A stretch of DNA of 64,000 bases from Rhizomicrobium palustre. GTDB lineage: Bacteria > Pseudomonadota > Alphaproteobacteria > Micropepsales > Micropepsaceae. The notes below the pieces were generated by a model. It was not told the origin of the DNA. It searched no databases and saw nothing but the letters and a program-made list of their open reading frames with translations. How positions within the stretch are numbered: position 1 is the first letter of the stretch; every line of letters starts with the position of its first letter. Made by a program: the position numbers and the translations under genes. Below are positions 8,864-17,227 of the stretch, one piece after another. Location of the stretch: the NCBI RefSeq assembly GCF_011761565.1, contig NZ_JAASRM010000001.1, positions 1,116,139-1,180,138 of the forward strand, given 5' to 3'.

Positions 8864-10519
8864 ATGTATCGCTATGACGAGTTCGACGCCAAATTCGTGG
8901 CCGAGCGCACCGAGCAATTCCGCTTTCAGGTCGAGCGCCGCTTAAAGGGCGAGCTCACCGAAGACCAGTTCAAGCCCTTCCGCCTGATGAACGGGCTTTA
9001 TCTGCAACTGCACGCCTATATGCTGCGCGTGGCGGTGCCCTATGGCACGCTTTCGGCGCGGCAGCTCAAGAAGCTCGCCCATATCGCGCGGGTCTATGAC
9101 AAGGGCTATGGCCATTTCACCACCCGCCAGAACATCCAATATAACTGGCCCAAGCTGAAAGACGTGCCGGACATTCTCGCCGAACTGGCGGAAGTGGAAA
9201 TGCACGCCATCCAAACCAGCGGCAATTGCATCCGCAATGTCACCGCCGATCATTTCGCGGGCGCTGCCGCCGATGAGATTGAAGACCCGCGCCCCGTGGC
9301 GGAGATCATCCGGCAATGGTCGAGCCTGCATCCCGAATTCACCTTCCTGCCGCGCAAGTTCAAGGTCGCGGTGTCGGGCGCCAAACAGGACCGCGCCGCG
9401 CTGCAATATCACGACCTTGCAGTGGAGATCGTTGAGAACGAAGAAGGCCGCGCCGGCTATCGCATTCTGGTGGGCGGCGGCATGGGGCGCACGCCGTATC
9501 TCGCACTGGTCGTGGGCGAATTCGTCGAGAAGCAGGATCTGCTCGCCTATCTGGAAGCGGTGCTGCGCGTCTATAACGAGAATGGCCGCCGCGATAACAT
9601 CTATAAGGCCCGCATCAAGATCCTCGCCCATGCGCTTGGCGAAAGCGAAATGCGCGACCGGGTGCTGCGCGAATTCATGGAGATCAAGAAGGCGGGCACT
9701 TTGCAGGTGCCCGACGAAGAGCGCGCCCGCATCGAATCCTATTTCGCCCCGCCCGAATTCGAGGCGCTGGACGATATTGCGCTGCCGACAGACGGCGCCT
9801 TGGGTGCCTTCGTGAAGAACAACGTCGCGCAGCATAAAGCCAAGGGCTATGCGATTGTCACGATTTCCTTGAAGCCCATCGGAGGCGTGCCGGGCGATAT
9901 CTCCCATGAACAGCTCGATGGCGTGGCCCAGCTGATGGAAGATTTCGGCTATGACGAAATCCGCGCCAGTCACGAGCAGAATTTGGTTCTGCCGCATGTG
10001 AAGCAGAAGGATATCCCTTCGGTGTTCGCGCGACTGGAACAGCTTGGGCTGGCGACGCCCAATGCCGGGCTGATCAGCGACATCATCTGCTGCCCTGGGC
10101 TTGATTACTGCGACCTTGCCAATGCGCGGTCCATTCCGATTGCGCAGGAAATCGCCAAGCGCTTCGGCGATCAAAAGCGCCAGGAAGAGATTGGCGAACT
10201 CAAGATCAAGATGAGCGGCTGCATCAATGCCTGCGGCCATCACCATGCCGGTCATATCGGCATCTTGGGCGTCGATAAGAAGGGCGTGGAATATTACCAG
10301 CTGCTGCTCGGCGGTTCGGGCGCTGAAGATGCCTCCATCGGCACCATTCTGGGCCCCGGCTTCGGCGAGCATGAAATCGTGGATGCCGTGGAACGCGTAG
10401 TGAATCTGTATCTGAAACTACGCAAAGACGGCGAGCGTTTCCTCGACACCACGCGCCGCGTCGGCATCGAACCGTTCAAGCAGATCGCCTATCAGGAGCA
10501 GCTCCATGCCGCTTATTAA
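8864..10519 (+). CDS. cysI: Nitrite/sulfite reductase hemoprotein (assimilatory sulfite reductase, CysI type)
   Basis: Siroheme and [4Fe-4S] enzyme that reduces sulfite to sulfide in cysteine synthesis. The 551-residue protein has two ferredoxin-like halves and two siroheme-binding halves. The cluster and siroheme cysteines are in CCPGLDYCDLANAR (about 409-422) and SGCINACGHHHAGH (about 454-467). The Arg/Lys-rich first half (TTRQNIQYNW) fits the substrate channel. Context with DUF2849 and DUF934 favours sulfite over nitrite as substrate. The 3' end overlaps the DUF934 gene by 14 bases. Confidence 0.93.
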   Translation: MYRYDEFDAKFVAERTEQFRFQVERRLKGELTEDQFKPFRLMNGLYLQLHAYMLRVAVPYGTLSARQLKKLAHIARVYDKGYGHFTTRQNIQYNWPKLKDVPDILAELAEVEMHAIQTSGNCIRNVTADHFAGAAADEIEDPRPVAEIIRQWSSLHPEFTFLPRKFKVAVSGAKQDRAALQYHDLAVEIVENEEGRAGYRILVGGGMGRTPYLALVVGEFVEKQDLLAYLEAVLRVYNENGRRDNIYKARIKILAHALGESEMRDRVLREFMEIKKAGTLQVPDEERARIESYFAPPEFEALDDIALPTDGALGAFVKNNVAQHKAKGYAIVTISLKPIGGVPGDISHEQLDGVAQLMEDFGYDEIRASHEQNLVLPHVKQKDIPSVFARLEQLGLATPNAGLISDIICCPGLDYCDLANARSIPIAQEIAKRFGDQKRQEEIGELKIKMSGCINACGHHHAGHIGILGVDKKGVEYYQLLLGGSGAEDASIGTILGPGFGEHEIVDAVERVVNLYLKLRKDGERFLDTTRRVGIEPFKQIAYQEQLHAAY

Positions 10520-10991
10520 AGATGGCGCGCTTGCCGAAGACCACTTTGCTTTCGTGGCCGATGATGCGGCGCTGCCCGATGGGCCGGTGGTGGTCTCGTT
10601 AAAACGCTTAAGGGCTGACCGCGACGCCCTCTTCGCGCGCAATCAGAAGCTGGGCGTGAAGCTGACCAGCGAAGAATCCCCTGAAGGCATCGGCTCCGAT
10701 CTCGACCGTCTCTCGCTGGTGGTGCTGGAATTTCCCAAATTCCGCGACGGGCGACCCTTCTCCTGGGCGCGCATCCTGCGCACAAGGCTGAAGTTTGCAG
10801 GCGAAATCCGCGCCGTGGGCGATTACCTCTATGATCAGGTCGCCTATCTTTCCCGCGTCGGCGTCAACGCCTTTGAGCTGCCGCCCTCCATCACGCCGGA
10901 ACTTTTTGCGCGCGCCTTGACCGAGATGACCAACGTCTATCAGCCCGCGGCGGACGGCAAGAAAACCATCCGGGATTTGCGGGCGGGCTGA
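10506..10991 (+). CDS. DUF934 domain-containing protein (sulfite reduction-associated)
   Basis: 161-residue soluble protein of the DUF934 family, a regular companion of alphaproteobacterial cysI. The conserved block FPKFRDGRPFSWARILR (about residues 77-93) is typical. The start overlaps the end of cysI by 14 bases, which implies translational coupling. Its exact role in sulfite reduction is not established. The cysH reductase gene that often lies between cysI and DUF934 is missing from this cluster. Confidence 0.88.
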   Translation: MPLIKDGALAEDHFAFVADDAALPDGPVVVSLKRLRADRDALFARNQKLGVKLTSEESPEGIGSDLDRLSLVVLEFPKFRDGRPFSWARILRTRLKFAGEIRAVGDYLYDQVAYLSRVGVNAFELPPSITPELFARALTEMTNVYQPAADGKKTIRDLRAG

Positions 10992-11125
10992 TCCTGATGA
11001 ACGCGCCCGCCAGCCACTTCCGTCGCTGGTACATATCGTTACACGATGAAACCTTATTCAGCGAACGGATAGACGGAGCGCAAGGTTCATGGCGTTGAAT
11101 TCTCGATAACGAACGGGAGTTCCCC

Positions 11126-11701
11126 ATGAAGTTCACCATTCCGGCGCTTGCCGCGACGCTGCTTCTGTCCTCCGCCGCTTTCGCGCAGGATGCCGCCCCG
11201 CCCAAGGGCCCCGATTTCGCCGCCCGCCACACCGAAATGTGCCAGGGCCATTACGCCCATGCCGTCGGCAAGCTTGCCGAGCTGGAAGTGCGCTTGAAGC
11301 TAACCTCGATGCAGAAGCCCCTCTTCGAACGCTGGAAGAATGTGAAGCTCGCCAACGCGAAAGCCAATTCGGCCAAATGCGCGGATATGAAAATGCCCGT
11401 GCCGGGCGAACGCCCCAGCCTGCTTGAGATGCGCCAGCGCCACATCGCCATGCTGGAATCGCGCCTTGCCGATATGAAGGCCGAAACGCCCTCGCTGGAA
11501 GCCTTTGTGAAATCGCTGGATGAGGCGCAGGTGAAGATTCTGACGCGCGAAGCCCATGAAGCGCGCGGCCGCTTCTTCGAACATCGTGGGCCGATGGGTC
11601 ATGGCCCGATGGGCCAAGGTCCTATGGGCATGATGAATGGCCCGCATCATCCGCAACACGCCATGCTCGACGGCGGAATGCCGATGGGTGCTGACGACTA
11701 A
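11126..11701 (+). CDS. Periplasmic LTXXQ-motif (Spy/CpxP-like) protein
   Basis: 191 residues. A signal peptide ending near AFA-QDAA (about 20) precedes a helical region with the LTSMQ variant of the LTXXQ motif (about residue 60), as in Spy/CpxP chaperones and metal-stress proteins. Two conserved-looking cysteines (about 39 and 86) could form a disulphide. The C-terminus (about 149-191) is a low-complexity Gly/Pro/Met/His tail with PMGHGPMGQGPMG repeats, which could bind copper or nickel. The family role as an envelope chaperone is known; metal binding here is inferred. ATG 11126 follows CGGGAG. Confidence 0.75.
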   Translation: MKFTIPALAATLLLSSAAFAQDAAPPKGPDFAARHTEMCQGHYAHAVGKLAELEVRLKLTSMQKPLFERWKNVKLANAKANSAKCADMKMPVPGERPSLLEMRQRHIAMLESRLADMKAETPSLEAFVKSLDEAQVKILTREAHEARGRFFEHRGPMGHGPMGQGPMGMMNGPHHPQHAMLDGGMPMGADD

Positions 11702-11723
11702 ACCTTGAATCTGGTTGCTACCC

Positions 11724-11753
11724 TGTCTGCCAAAGCCCCCTCTCGGGCAGACA
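11724..11753 (+). terminator. Hairpin after the LTXXQ gene
   Basis: Perfect 8-bp arms TGTCTGCC/GGCAGACA with a 14-nt loop, 23 bases after the stop codon. There is no T run, so termination is likely Rho-assisted or the hairpin protects the 3' end. Confidence 0.4.
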
Positions 11754-11756
11754 GGC

Positions 11757-11814
11757 GGGGACCCGGGAAAAGCCCAAAGCGGTTCCCCCCCCACCGCGAA
11801 ATCCCCGGGTCCCC
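11757..11814. repeat. Palindromic repeat, GGGGACCCGGG family, copy 1
   Basis: Perfect 11-bp arms GGGGACCCGGG (11757-11767) and CCCGGGTCCCC (11804-11814) around an AAAAGCCCAAAGCGG core. The core recurs at 14109-14162, after the fucosidase gene. Confidence 0.7.
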
Positions 11815-11866
11815 ATTCTATTATCGCAAAACACAGCGCATACTGTTTGCGACGTGGAGCAAACAA

Positions 11867-12250
11867 ATGTCCGAGATCGTGCGCGCGGGGGCCTTCGCCA
11901 TTGTGCCGAGCAATAATTTGCCAGCTTCCATTCCTTTCTGGGAACGCCTCGGCTTTGCGCGGACCGGCGGAGAGGCAAGTTATGTGATCATGACGGGCTG
12001 GGAGTGCGAGGTGCATCTGACGCAGGCGGGCAGCGGCCCGTGGCGTGTGCCCGAGGAGCACAATCCTTTTGGGGTTTATATCCGCACGCCGCATGTCGCG
12101 GCCATCGCGGCACGAGTCGACGACCTTGTCATCCGCCCTGGCGGCGTTCTGCGCCATCGCGAATGGGGGCTTTACGAAGTCGGCATCGCCGGGCCGGATG
12201 GCCTCCTGGTCCGCATCGGCTGGCCGTCGCACCTCATCAACCCCGCTTAG
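11867..12250 (+). CDS. VOC family (bleomycin resistance/glyoxalase-like) protein
   Basis: 127 residues with the repeated beta-alpha-beta-beta-beta pattern of the vicinal oxygen chelate fold: a first module from AIVPSNNLPASIPFWERLGF, and a closing strand EVGIAGPDGLLVRIGWP typical of bleomycin-binding/glyoxalase proteins. The family covers antibiotic sequestration, glyoxalase and dioxygenase activities and the substrate cannot be read from sequence. ATG 11867 follows GTGGAGC; an upstream in-frame extension runs through the palindromic repeat and is rejected. Confidence 0.8.
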   Translation: MSEIVRAGAFAIVPSNNLPASIPFWERLGFARTGGEASYVIMTGWECEVHLTQAGSGPWRVPEEHNPFGVYIRTPHVAAIAARVDDLVIRPGGVLRHREWGLYEVGIAGPDGLLVRIGWPSHLINPA

Positions 12251-12293
12251 CTTAACCCGGCCCCGTATTGCCAAGGCCGCCCGATCACCATGT

Positions 12294-12347
12294 GGCGCTG
12301 GATAAAAATATCCAGGCATCTAGAGCTATTATCCATGGCTCAGCGCC
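12294..12347 (+). promoter_or_regulatory. Stem-loop upstream of the fucosidase gene
   Basis: Outer arms GGCGCTG (12294-12300) and CAGCGCC (12341-12347) enclose, and slightly overlap, an inner perfect repeat CTGGATA-AAAA-TATCCAG (12298-12315). It lies between the VOC stop and the GH29 start, so it may end the VOC transcript or serve as an operator for the fucosidase gene. Confidence 0.35.
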
Positions 12348-12411
12348 GGTCTTGGCCATAACTTCCCCGCCGGACACAAGCCGACATTCCAGAACGGCGA
12401 CCGGGGAAACG

Positions 12412-14049
12412 ATGACGAAGATTTCCAAGAGAACCTTATTCAAGGCGGCGGGCACGCTGGGACTTGCCGCGGCGCTGCCCGCGGCTTCACGCGCGGAAGA
12501 AGCGTCCGGCATCGCTGGCGGGCCGTTCCGCCCGAACTGGGAATCATTGGTCTCCGGCTATCAGACGCCTGAATGGTTCCGCGATGCCAAATTCGGTCTG
12601 TGGGCACATTGGGGCCCTCAATGCGTGCCGGAAGCAGGCGATTGGTATGCCCGCCAGATGTATGTGCAAGGCAACGGCCAATACGATCAGCATGTCGCGA
12701 AATTCGGCCATCCCGCCGATACAGGCTTCATGGATGTCATCGGCAAATGGAAAGCGGAGAAATTCGATCCGGACGCGCTGCTCAACCTCTATAAGCGCGC
12801 GGGCGCGAAGTATTTCGTCGCGCTGGCCAATCACCACGACAATTTCGACACCTTTAATTCCAAACACCATGCGTGGAACGCCACGCGCATCGGCCCCAAG
12901 CGCGACCTGATCGGCGCCTTTGCCAAAGCGGCACGCGCCCGCGGGCTCAAATTCGGCGTCTCCAACCATTCGGCTCATGCCTGGCATTGGTTCCAGACCG
13001 CGTATGGCTATGACCTTGAGGGCCCGCGCAAAGCCGAGCGTTATGACGCCTTCAAGCTCACCAAAGAGATGGGCAAAGGTAAATGGTGGGAGGGGCTGGA
13101 CCCGCAGGAGCTTTATGCGGGACGTGTCATGGCGATGCCGGACGGCATCCCCTCGATCGCGGAAGCCAATAAATGGCATGAGATGAACGACCGGGTGTGG
13201 GACGAATATCCACCCATCGCCAATCCCGAATTCGTGCGCCGCTGGTTCCTGCGCTGCAAGGATCTGATCGACAGCTATCAACCCGATCTTCTCTATTTCG
13301 ACAATTTCGATCTGCCGCTCGGCCAAGCCGGGCTCGATATCGCCGCCCATTACTACAACGCTTCCATCGCTTGGCATGGCAAGCTCGAGGCGGTGCTGAA
13401 TTTCAAAGCCGTTGTGCCGCAACATCGCGGCGCGGCGGTGGAAGATGTCGAGCGCGGCTTCCGCGCCGATATCGAACCCAAACCCTGGCAAACCGACACC
13501 TGCATCGGCGACTGGCATTACAGCCGTCCGCTTTATGAAAAGAATGGCTATAAATCGGCGGCTTCGGTGATCCACCGCTTATGCGATGTGGTGTCGAAAA
13601 ACGGCAATCTGCTGCTCAGCGTGCCGGTGCGCGGCGATGGCTCCATCGATGAAAAGGAAACAGCCATCGTGGAAGGTGTCGCGGGCTGGATGGCGCGCTT
13701 CTCCGAGGCGATTCATGGCACGCGGCCTTGGATCAAGGCGGGCGAAGGTCCGACCCAAGTGGCGTCCGGCCAATTCGGCGAAGCCAAGGAAGACCCGTTC
13801 AGCGCCGAAGACATCCGCTTCACCACCAAGGCTGGCGCGCTTTACGCCATCACCCTGGGCAAGCCGCAAACCGAGACGATCACCGTGAAAAGCTTAGCCT
13901 CAGCCAAAATCGAGCGTGTGGAAGTGGTTGGCGCCAAAGCACCGCTCGCATTTCGGCAAGACACGCAAGGGCTGCACATCACCCTGCCCGCGCGCGCCAG
14001 CCACGATTATGGCCTCGCCTTCAAGATCAGAGGCAAGGGGCTGGTTTAG
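12412..14049 (+). CDS. Alpha-L-fucosidase, glycoside hydrolase family 29
   Basis: Exported exo-glycosidase that removes alpha-L-fucose from plant or glycan chains. The 545-residue precursor has a Tat-like leader (SKRTLFKAAG then a hydrophobic run, cleavage near SRAEE); Lys replaces the first Arg of the twin-arginine pair. GH29 landmarks are WFRDAKFGLWAHWGPQ (about 45-60), YFVALANHHDNFD with His-His (about 135-147), FGVSNHSAHAWHW, and DLLYFDN (about 295), which holds the nucleophile Asp. A C-terminal beta domain follows. ATG 12412 follows CGGGGAAACG; the frame also runs upstream to 12268 without support. It may use plant cell-wall sugars together with the GH9 enzyme. Confidence 0.88.
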   Translation: MTKISKRTLFKAAGTLGLAAALPAASRAEEASGIAGGPFRPNWESLVSGYQTPEWFRDAKFGLWAHWGPQCVPEAGDWYARQMYVQGNGQYDQHVAKFGHPADTGFMDVIGKWKAEKFDPDALLNLYKRAGAKYFVALANHHDNFDTFNSKHHAWNATRIGPKRDLIGAFAKAARARGLKFGVSNHSAHAWHWFQTAYGYDLEGPRKAERYDAFKLTKEMGKGKWWEGLDPQELYAGRVMAMPDGIPSIAEANKWHEMNDRVWDEYPPIANPEFVRRWFLRCKDLIDSYQPDLLYFDNFDLPLGQAGLDIAAHYYNASIAWHGKLEAVLNFKAVVPQHRGAAVEDVERGFRADIEPKPWQTDTCIGDWHYSRPLYEKNGYKSAASVIHRLCDVVSKNGNLLLSVPVRGDGSIDEKETAIVEGVAGWMARFSEAIHGTRPWIKAGEGPTQVASGQFGEAKEDPFSAEDIRFTTKAGALYAITLGKPQTETITVKSLASAKIERVEVVGAKAPLAFRQDTQGLHITLPARASHDYGLAFKIRGKGLV

Positions 14050-14063
14050 GAGAATGCCATTTC

Positions 14064-14085
14064 ACCTCCCCGAACACGGGGAGGT
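14064..14085 (+). terminator. Hairpin after the fucosidase gene
   Basis: Perfect 8-bp stem ACCTCCCC/GGGGAGGT with a 6-nt loop, 15 bases after the stop codon. No T tract follows. Confidence 0.5.
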
Positions 14086-14108
14086 CGGAAGGCGCGGAAC
14101 GACGGGCT

Positions 14109-14162
14109 GGCACCCGGAAAAGCCCAAAGCGCGCCCCCCTGCCGCCAAATCCCCAAGTCCCC
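14109..14162. repeat. GGGGACCCGGG-family repeat, copy 2 (degenerate)
   Basis: Shares ACCCGGGAAAAGCCCAAAGCG (one base missing), a C run and AAATCCCC..GTCCCC with 11759-11814, but the outer arms no longer pair fully. Confidence 0.55.
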
Positions 14163-14269
14163 AATTTCTTCATCAGCCTCTCACGAGCGGTCGAAGGCAA
14201 CGTGCGACGCGGCAGGCCTTTCAGCCGAGTGTGATATCTGCATTTATGCGGAACTAATCGGGGGCGTTC

Positions 14270-14728
14270 ATGGCCGGCAAAAGCTTTCGCGAAGACCACA
14301 GATTCAGGCTGGCCGGTTTGATCATCATTGCGGGGTGGCTTGGAACAGAGGCCATCCGCGAGCTTTGGCCTTATCTGCATTTATCAGATAGCTTGGCTAT
14401 GGCTATCATACTGCTGCATGCCGCCTTTCGCCTCGCATTTTTTGTCTGGATGGCGATATTTACGTGGCGATGGTGGCGCGGCGCCTATCGGGCGGAGTTC
14501 GAAGAGCAACGCGCCCAAGGCAAACTCCCGAATGCAAAGTTTTCGCTTCTGTTTTGGATTGGCGTCGCCGTCGTTCTCGTTTTCGTGTTCAATGTGATCC
14601 CCGAGTATGTGAAAGACAGCCATGTCGCAGGCCTAATCACGACCGTCGGGCCGCTTCTGCTTTTGATCGCAATTTGGATCGGGGCATTCCTCTGGATGCG
14701 GCGGGGCGGGAAGAGAGATTCCAAATGA
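14270..14728 (+). CDS. Hypothetical membrane protein (four predicted TM segments)
   Basis: 152 residues with hydrophobic segments near 15-35, 40-65, 92-112 and 122-143. A cytoplasmic-looking linker rich in Arg, Glu and Gln (about 70-88) lies between TM2 and TM3, and the C-terminus is basic. No family is recognised. The stop overlaps the next start (ATGA), so it forms a two-gene unit with the following membrane protein. Confidence 0.6.
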   Translation: MAGKSFREDHRFRLAGLIIIAGWLGTEAIRELWPYLHLSDSLAMAIILLHAAFRLAFFVWMAIFTWRWWRGAYRAEFEEQRAQGKLPNAKFSLLFWIGVAVVLVFVFNVIPEYVKDSHVAGLITTVGPLLLLIAIWIGAFLWMRRGGKRDSK

Positions 14729-15153
14729 ACCTTTCACTCGCTGAGCTTTCCAAACAGCCGAAGCACGCAATCGCGTTCGGCGCTCTTCAGCTACTCGCGG
14801 CGAGTAGCTTGGTTTGCGCCCAGCCATGGCTTCGGGACGGCTATCCGCACAGGCTCGTGAACGCGCTAGACCTAGCAAGCACCATCCTGGTACTTTCGGG
14901 CCCTCTGTATGTTCTTGCCGGAATACAATCATGGCGTAAGGCCCAGGCCGACACGTTCGACACCGCGCGTGAAACCGGGAAGGCGGGAATATTTTGCATT
15001 GTCGCCGGAGCGCTTCTTTTCGCTCTTGGGATGCTCGCGAACCAGAGCGACGTCCCCCGCTGGATCGAGGATGTGCTGGCACGGCTGAGCATGGGGGTAT
15101 TCTTTATCGGTGCCCTCTATGCCGCCTCTGGCTTCCGGCCCGGCCAGAAATAG
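14725..15153 (+). CDS. Hypothetical membrane protein
   Basis: 142 residues with four hydrophobic stretches (about 15-32, 48-66, 86-106, 115-136) and a basic C-terminus. It is translationally coupled to the upstream membrane gene through ATGA, with AAGAGAGA as ribosome binding site. No family is recognised. The pair is bounded by the fucosidase repeat and the decarboxylase promoter. Confidence 0.6.
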   Translation: MNLSLAELSKQPKHAIAFGALQLLAASSLVCAQPWLRDGYPHRLVNALDLASTILVLSGPLYVLAGIQSWRKAQADTFDTARETGKAGIFCIVAGALLFALGMLANQSDVPRWIEDVLARLSMGVFFIGALYAASGFRPGQK

Positions 15154-15295
15154 GAAGTAGCGCCCTTCTCCCCTCGGCGCCCTATGCTCCCGGCGCGGGG
15201 ACCTGCGACCGGGCCAATGCCCTCCCCCGCACACACCTCTTGACCCCACCCCCCCTCTGCCCCATGTAACGGGCGAAATTTTATTTGGGGCCGCC

Positions 15296-16477
15296 ATGAA
15301 CGCGCACCCTCTTTCCGCCCAGACGCTCCCAGCTATGGAGCGGTTTTCCTCGGTTGAAGAGGTGATCACGGCCATGAAGCCGGGTGATCCCGTTTATGTG
15401 CTGGAACCGGCCAAGTTCCGCGCCTCGGCGGAGCGCTTCCTGAAGCATTTCCCCGGCACGCCGATGTATGCGGTGAAAGCCAACCCGACCACGCGCGCCA
15501 TGGACCTCATCTGGCAGTCGGGCATCCGTCATTTCGACACCGCCTCCTTTGGCGAGGTGAAGATGGTGAAAGAGCGCTTCCCGGAAGCCGTGTGTCACTT
15601 CATGGCGCCCGTGCGCCTGCCCGGCCATGCCAAGGCGGCTTTCGAGCAATATGGTGTCACCGATTATGTGGTGGACTGCGAATTCGAGCTGGAAAAGCTG
15701 CTTTCGGAGATCGAAGACCACTCCCGCTTGCGCATCTTCGTGCGGCTGGCGGCGGCCCTTGGCGGGGCGCTTTTGGAACTCTCCTCCAAATTCGGCACCA
15801 ACCCGGATGAAGGCGCGCGGCTGTTGAACCGCGTTGTCGCGGCGGGCGCCCAGCCGGCCGCGACCTTCCATGTCGGCAGCCAGTGCCTTTCGCCCTTCTC
15901 TTATGCCCAAGCGGTAGAGATCGTCCGGCGCACCATCGACAAGGCCGGGGTGAAGATCACCGCCCTCGACATCGGCGGCGGCTTCCCCGCCCCGCTGCTC
16001 AACAATGACGTGCCGCCCTTCATCTGGTATTTCGATACCATCCGCGAAGCCATCGAAACGCTAGATATTCCGGATCTGCAACTTTTGTGCGAGCCTGGCC
16101 GCGCCCTCGTGACCGAAGGGCTGTCGGTGGTGACCCAAGTGGTGCTGCGCAAAGGCGACCGGCTTTACCTGAACGACGGCACCTATGGCAGCTTCGACGA
16201 GCTGACCCTGCCGGGCTTCAATGCCGATTACCCGAGCCGCGCCTTCCGGCTTTCCGCCACCGGCGAGGCCCAGCCGCTGACCACGCAGACGACGCCCTTC
16301 CGCGTCTATGGCCCAACCTGTGACACGCTCGATGTGCTGCCGCGCCCGCAAATGCTGCCCGAGGACATCAAAGCCGGGGACTTCATCGTCTTCGACAATA
16401 TGGGTGCCTATACGGTGGCCGTGCGGACCAACTTCAACGGCTTCTACAACGACACCTGGGTCCAGGTTGGCGCCTAA
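15296..16477 (+). CDS. Type III PLP-dependent ornithine/lysine decarboxylase
   Basis: Fold III (alanine racemase-like) decarboxylase of 393 residues that makes putrescine or cadaverine. Landmarks: YAVKANP with the PLP lysine (about residue 61), HVGSQC (about 190), GGGFP (about 224-228), EPGRALV for the PLP phosphate (about 264), and GPTCDTLDVL with the catalytic Cys at the dimer interface (about 341). The GPTCDxLD form resembles bacterial lysine/ornithine decarboxylases rather than diaminopimelate decarboxylase, which would have a longer insert. Single-gene unit with no other polyamine gene nearby; the choice between ornithine and lysine remains open. Confidence 0.9.
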   Translation: MNAHPLSAQTLPAMERFSSVEEVITAMKPGDPVYVLEPAKFRASAERFLKHFPGTPMYAVKANPTTRAMDLIWQSGIRHFDTASFGEVKMVKERFPEAVCHFMAPVRLPGHAKAAFEQYGVTDYVVDCEFELEKLLSEIEDHSRLRIFVRLAAALGGALLELSSKFGTNPDEGARLLNRVVAAGAQPAATFHVGSQCLSPFSYAQAVEIVRRTIDKAGVKITALDIGGGFPAPLLNNDVPPFIWYFDTIREAIETLDIPDLQLLCEPGRALVTEGLSVVTQVVLRKGDRLYLNDGTYGSFDELTLPGFNADYPSRAFRLSATGEAQPLTTQTTPFRVYGPTCDTLDVLPRPQMLPEDIKAGDFIVFDNMGAYTVAVRTNFNGFYNDTWVQVGA

Positions 16478-16574
16478 GAAACAGCCCGTTTTAACCTTGG
16501 CCTCAAAAAGACGCAGTTAACACCAACAAAACCTTAACGCTCGCTGCTATAGTCTTCCTGGGTGGGAGGCTTGG

Positions 16575-17222
16575 ATGGTTACGGCGCGGGCGCGGTTGAA
16601 CCAATTGTTGGCGATGGCGGCAGAGCGCAAATGGGCGCCGCTGGCGCGCGATCTGGCTGAACTCGTCCTCTCCTGGCCCGCCGATTGCCCCGTCCAGATG
16701 CGCGGCCCCATGCTGGCGCTGTTCGAGACCGCCCTGCGCGAAGCCGATGCGGCCATCCTTGGCGAGATCGCCCCCCGCTTTGCCGGACGCAGTGACGTGC
16801 CGCTGAAGGTGCTGAATCTTCTCTATCTCTCTGCGCCCGCGCCGCTGCGCCGGGAAATCCTGCTGCGCAACGGGCTGGAAAACGAAGAGATGGCGGCGGT
16901 CCACCCCGCCGATAGCCTGCTCATCCTCTCAGCGGCCAGAAATGGGGCGCGCGATTTCGCCTCCGCCTTCGCGGTGGGAACCGGCCTTACGCGCCGCATG
17001 GCCGAAGCAGTGTTGGCCGATAGGAGCGGCGAGGCCCTCGCCGTGGTCTGCCGTAGCACCGGGCTTGACCGCGCCACCTTCTCGGCGCTGGTGCTCTTGA
17101 AGGCCCCGCGGGGCACACAGCTTTCGGCCTATGACACGGTCACACCCAAGGCGGCGGCGCATCTGATGCAGGAATGGCAGAAATTCGCGCCCCTGAAACC
17201 GCACGCCCACGCGGCGGAATAG
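16575..17222 (+). CDS. DUF2336-like all-helical protein
   Basis: 215 residues, almost wholly helical and rich in Ala, Leu and Arg. It looks like short HEAT-type helical repeats of the DUF2336 kind, found in alphaproteobacteria and sometimes tied to two-component systems. The family assignment is tentative. ATG 16575 follows a strong GGTGGGAGG. It is convergent with the histidine kinase gene, with only 5 bases between stops. Its promoter region has TTAAC words with no clear regulator spacing. Confidence 0.55.
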   Translation: MVTARARLNQLLAMAAERKWAPLARDLAELVLSWPADCPVQMRGPMLALFETALREADAAILGEIAPRFAGRSDVPLKVLNLLYLSAPAPLRREILLRNGLENEEMAAVHPADSLLILSAARNGARDFASAFAVGTGLTRRMAEAVLADRSGEALAVVCRSTGLDRATFSALVLLKAPRGTQLSAYDTVTPKAAAHLMQEWQKFAPLKPHAHAAE

Positions 17223-17227
17223 AAGCT

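Noticed and set aside
8942-10372. Minus-strand ORF of 476 codons opposite cysI
   Set aside because: Antisense shadow of cysI; no domain features.
8864-10519. Assimilatory ferredoxin-nitrite reductase (NirA) as the main call
   Set aside because: Sequence motifs fit both families, but linkage with DUF2849 and DUF934 favours sulfite reductase.
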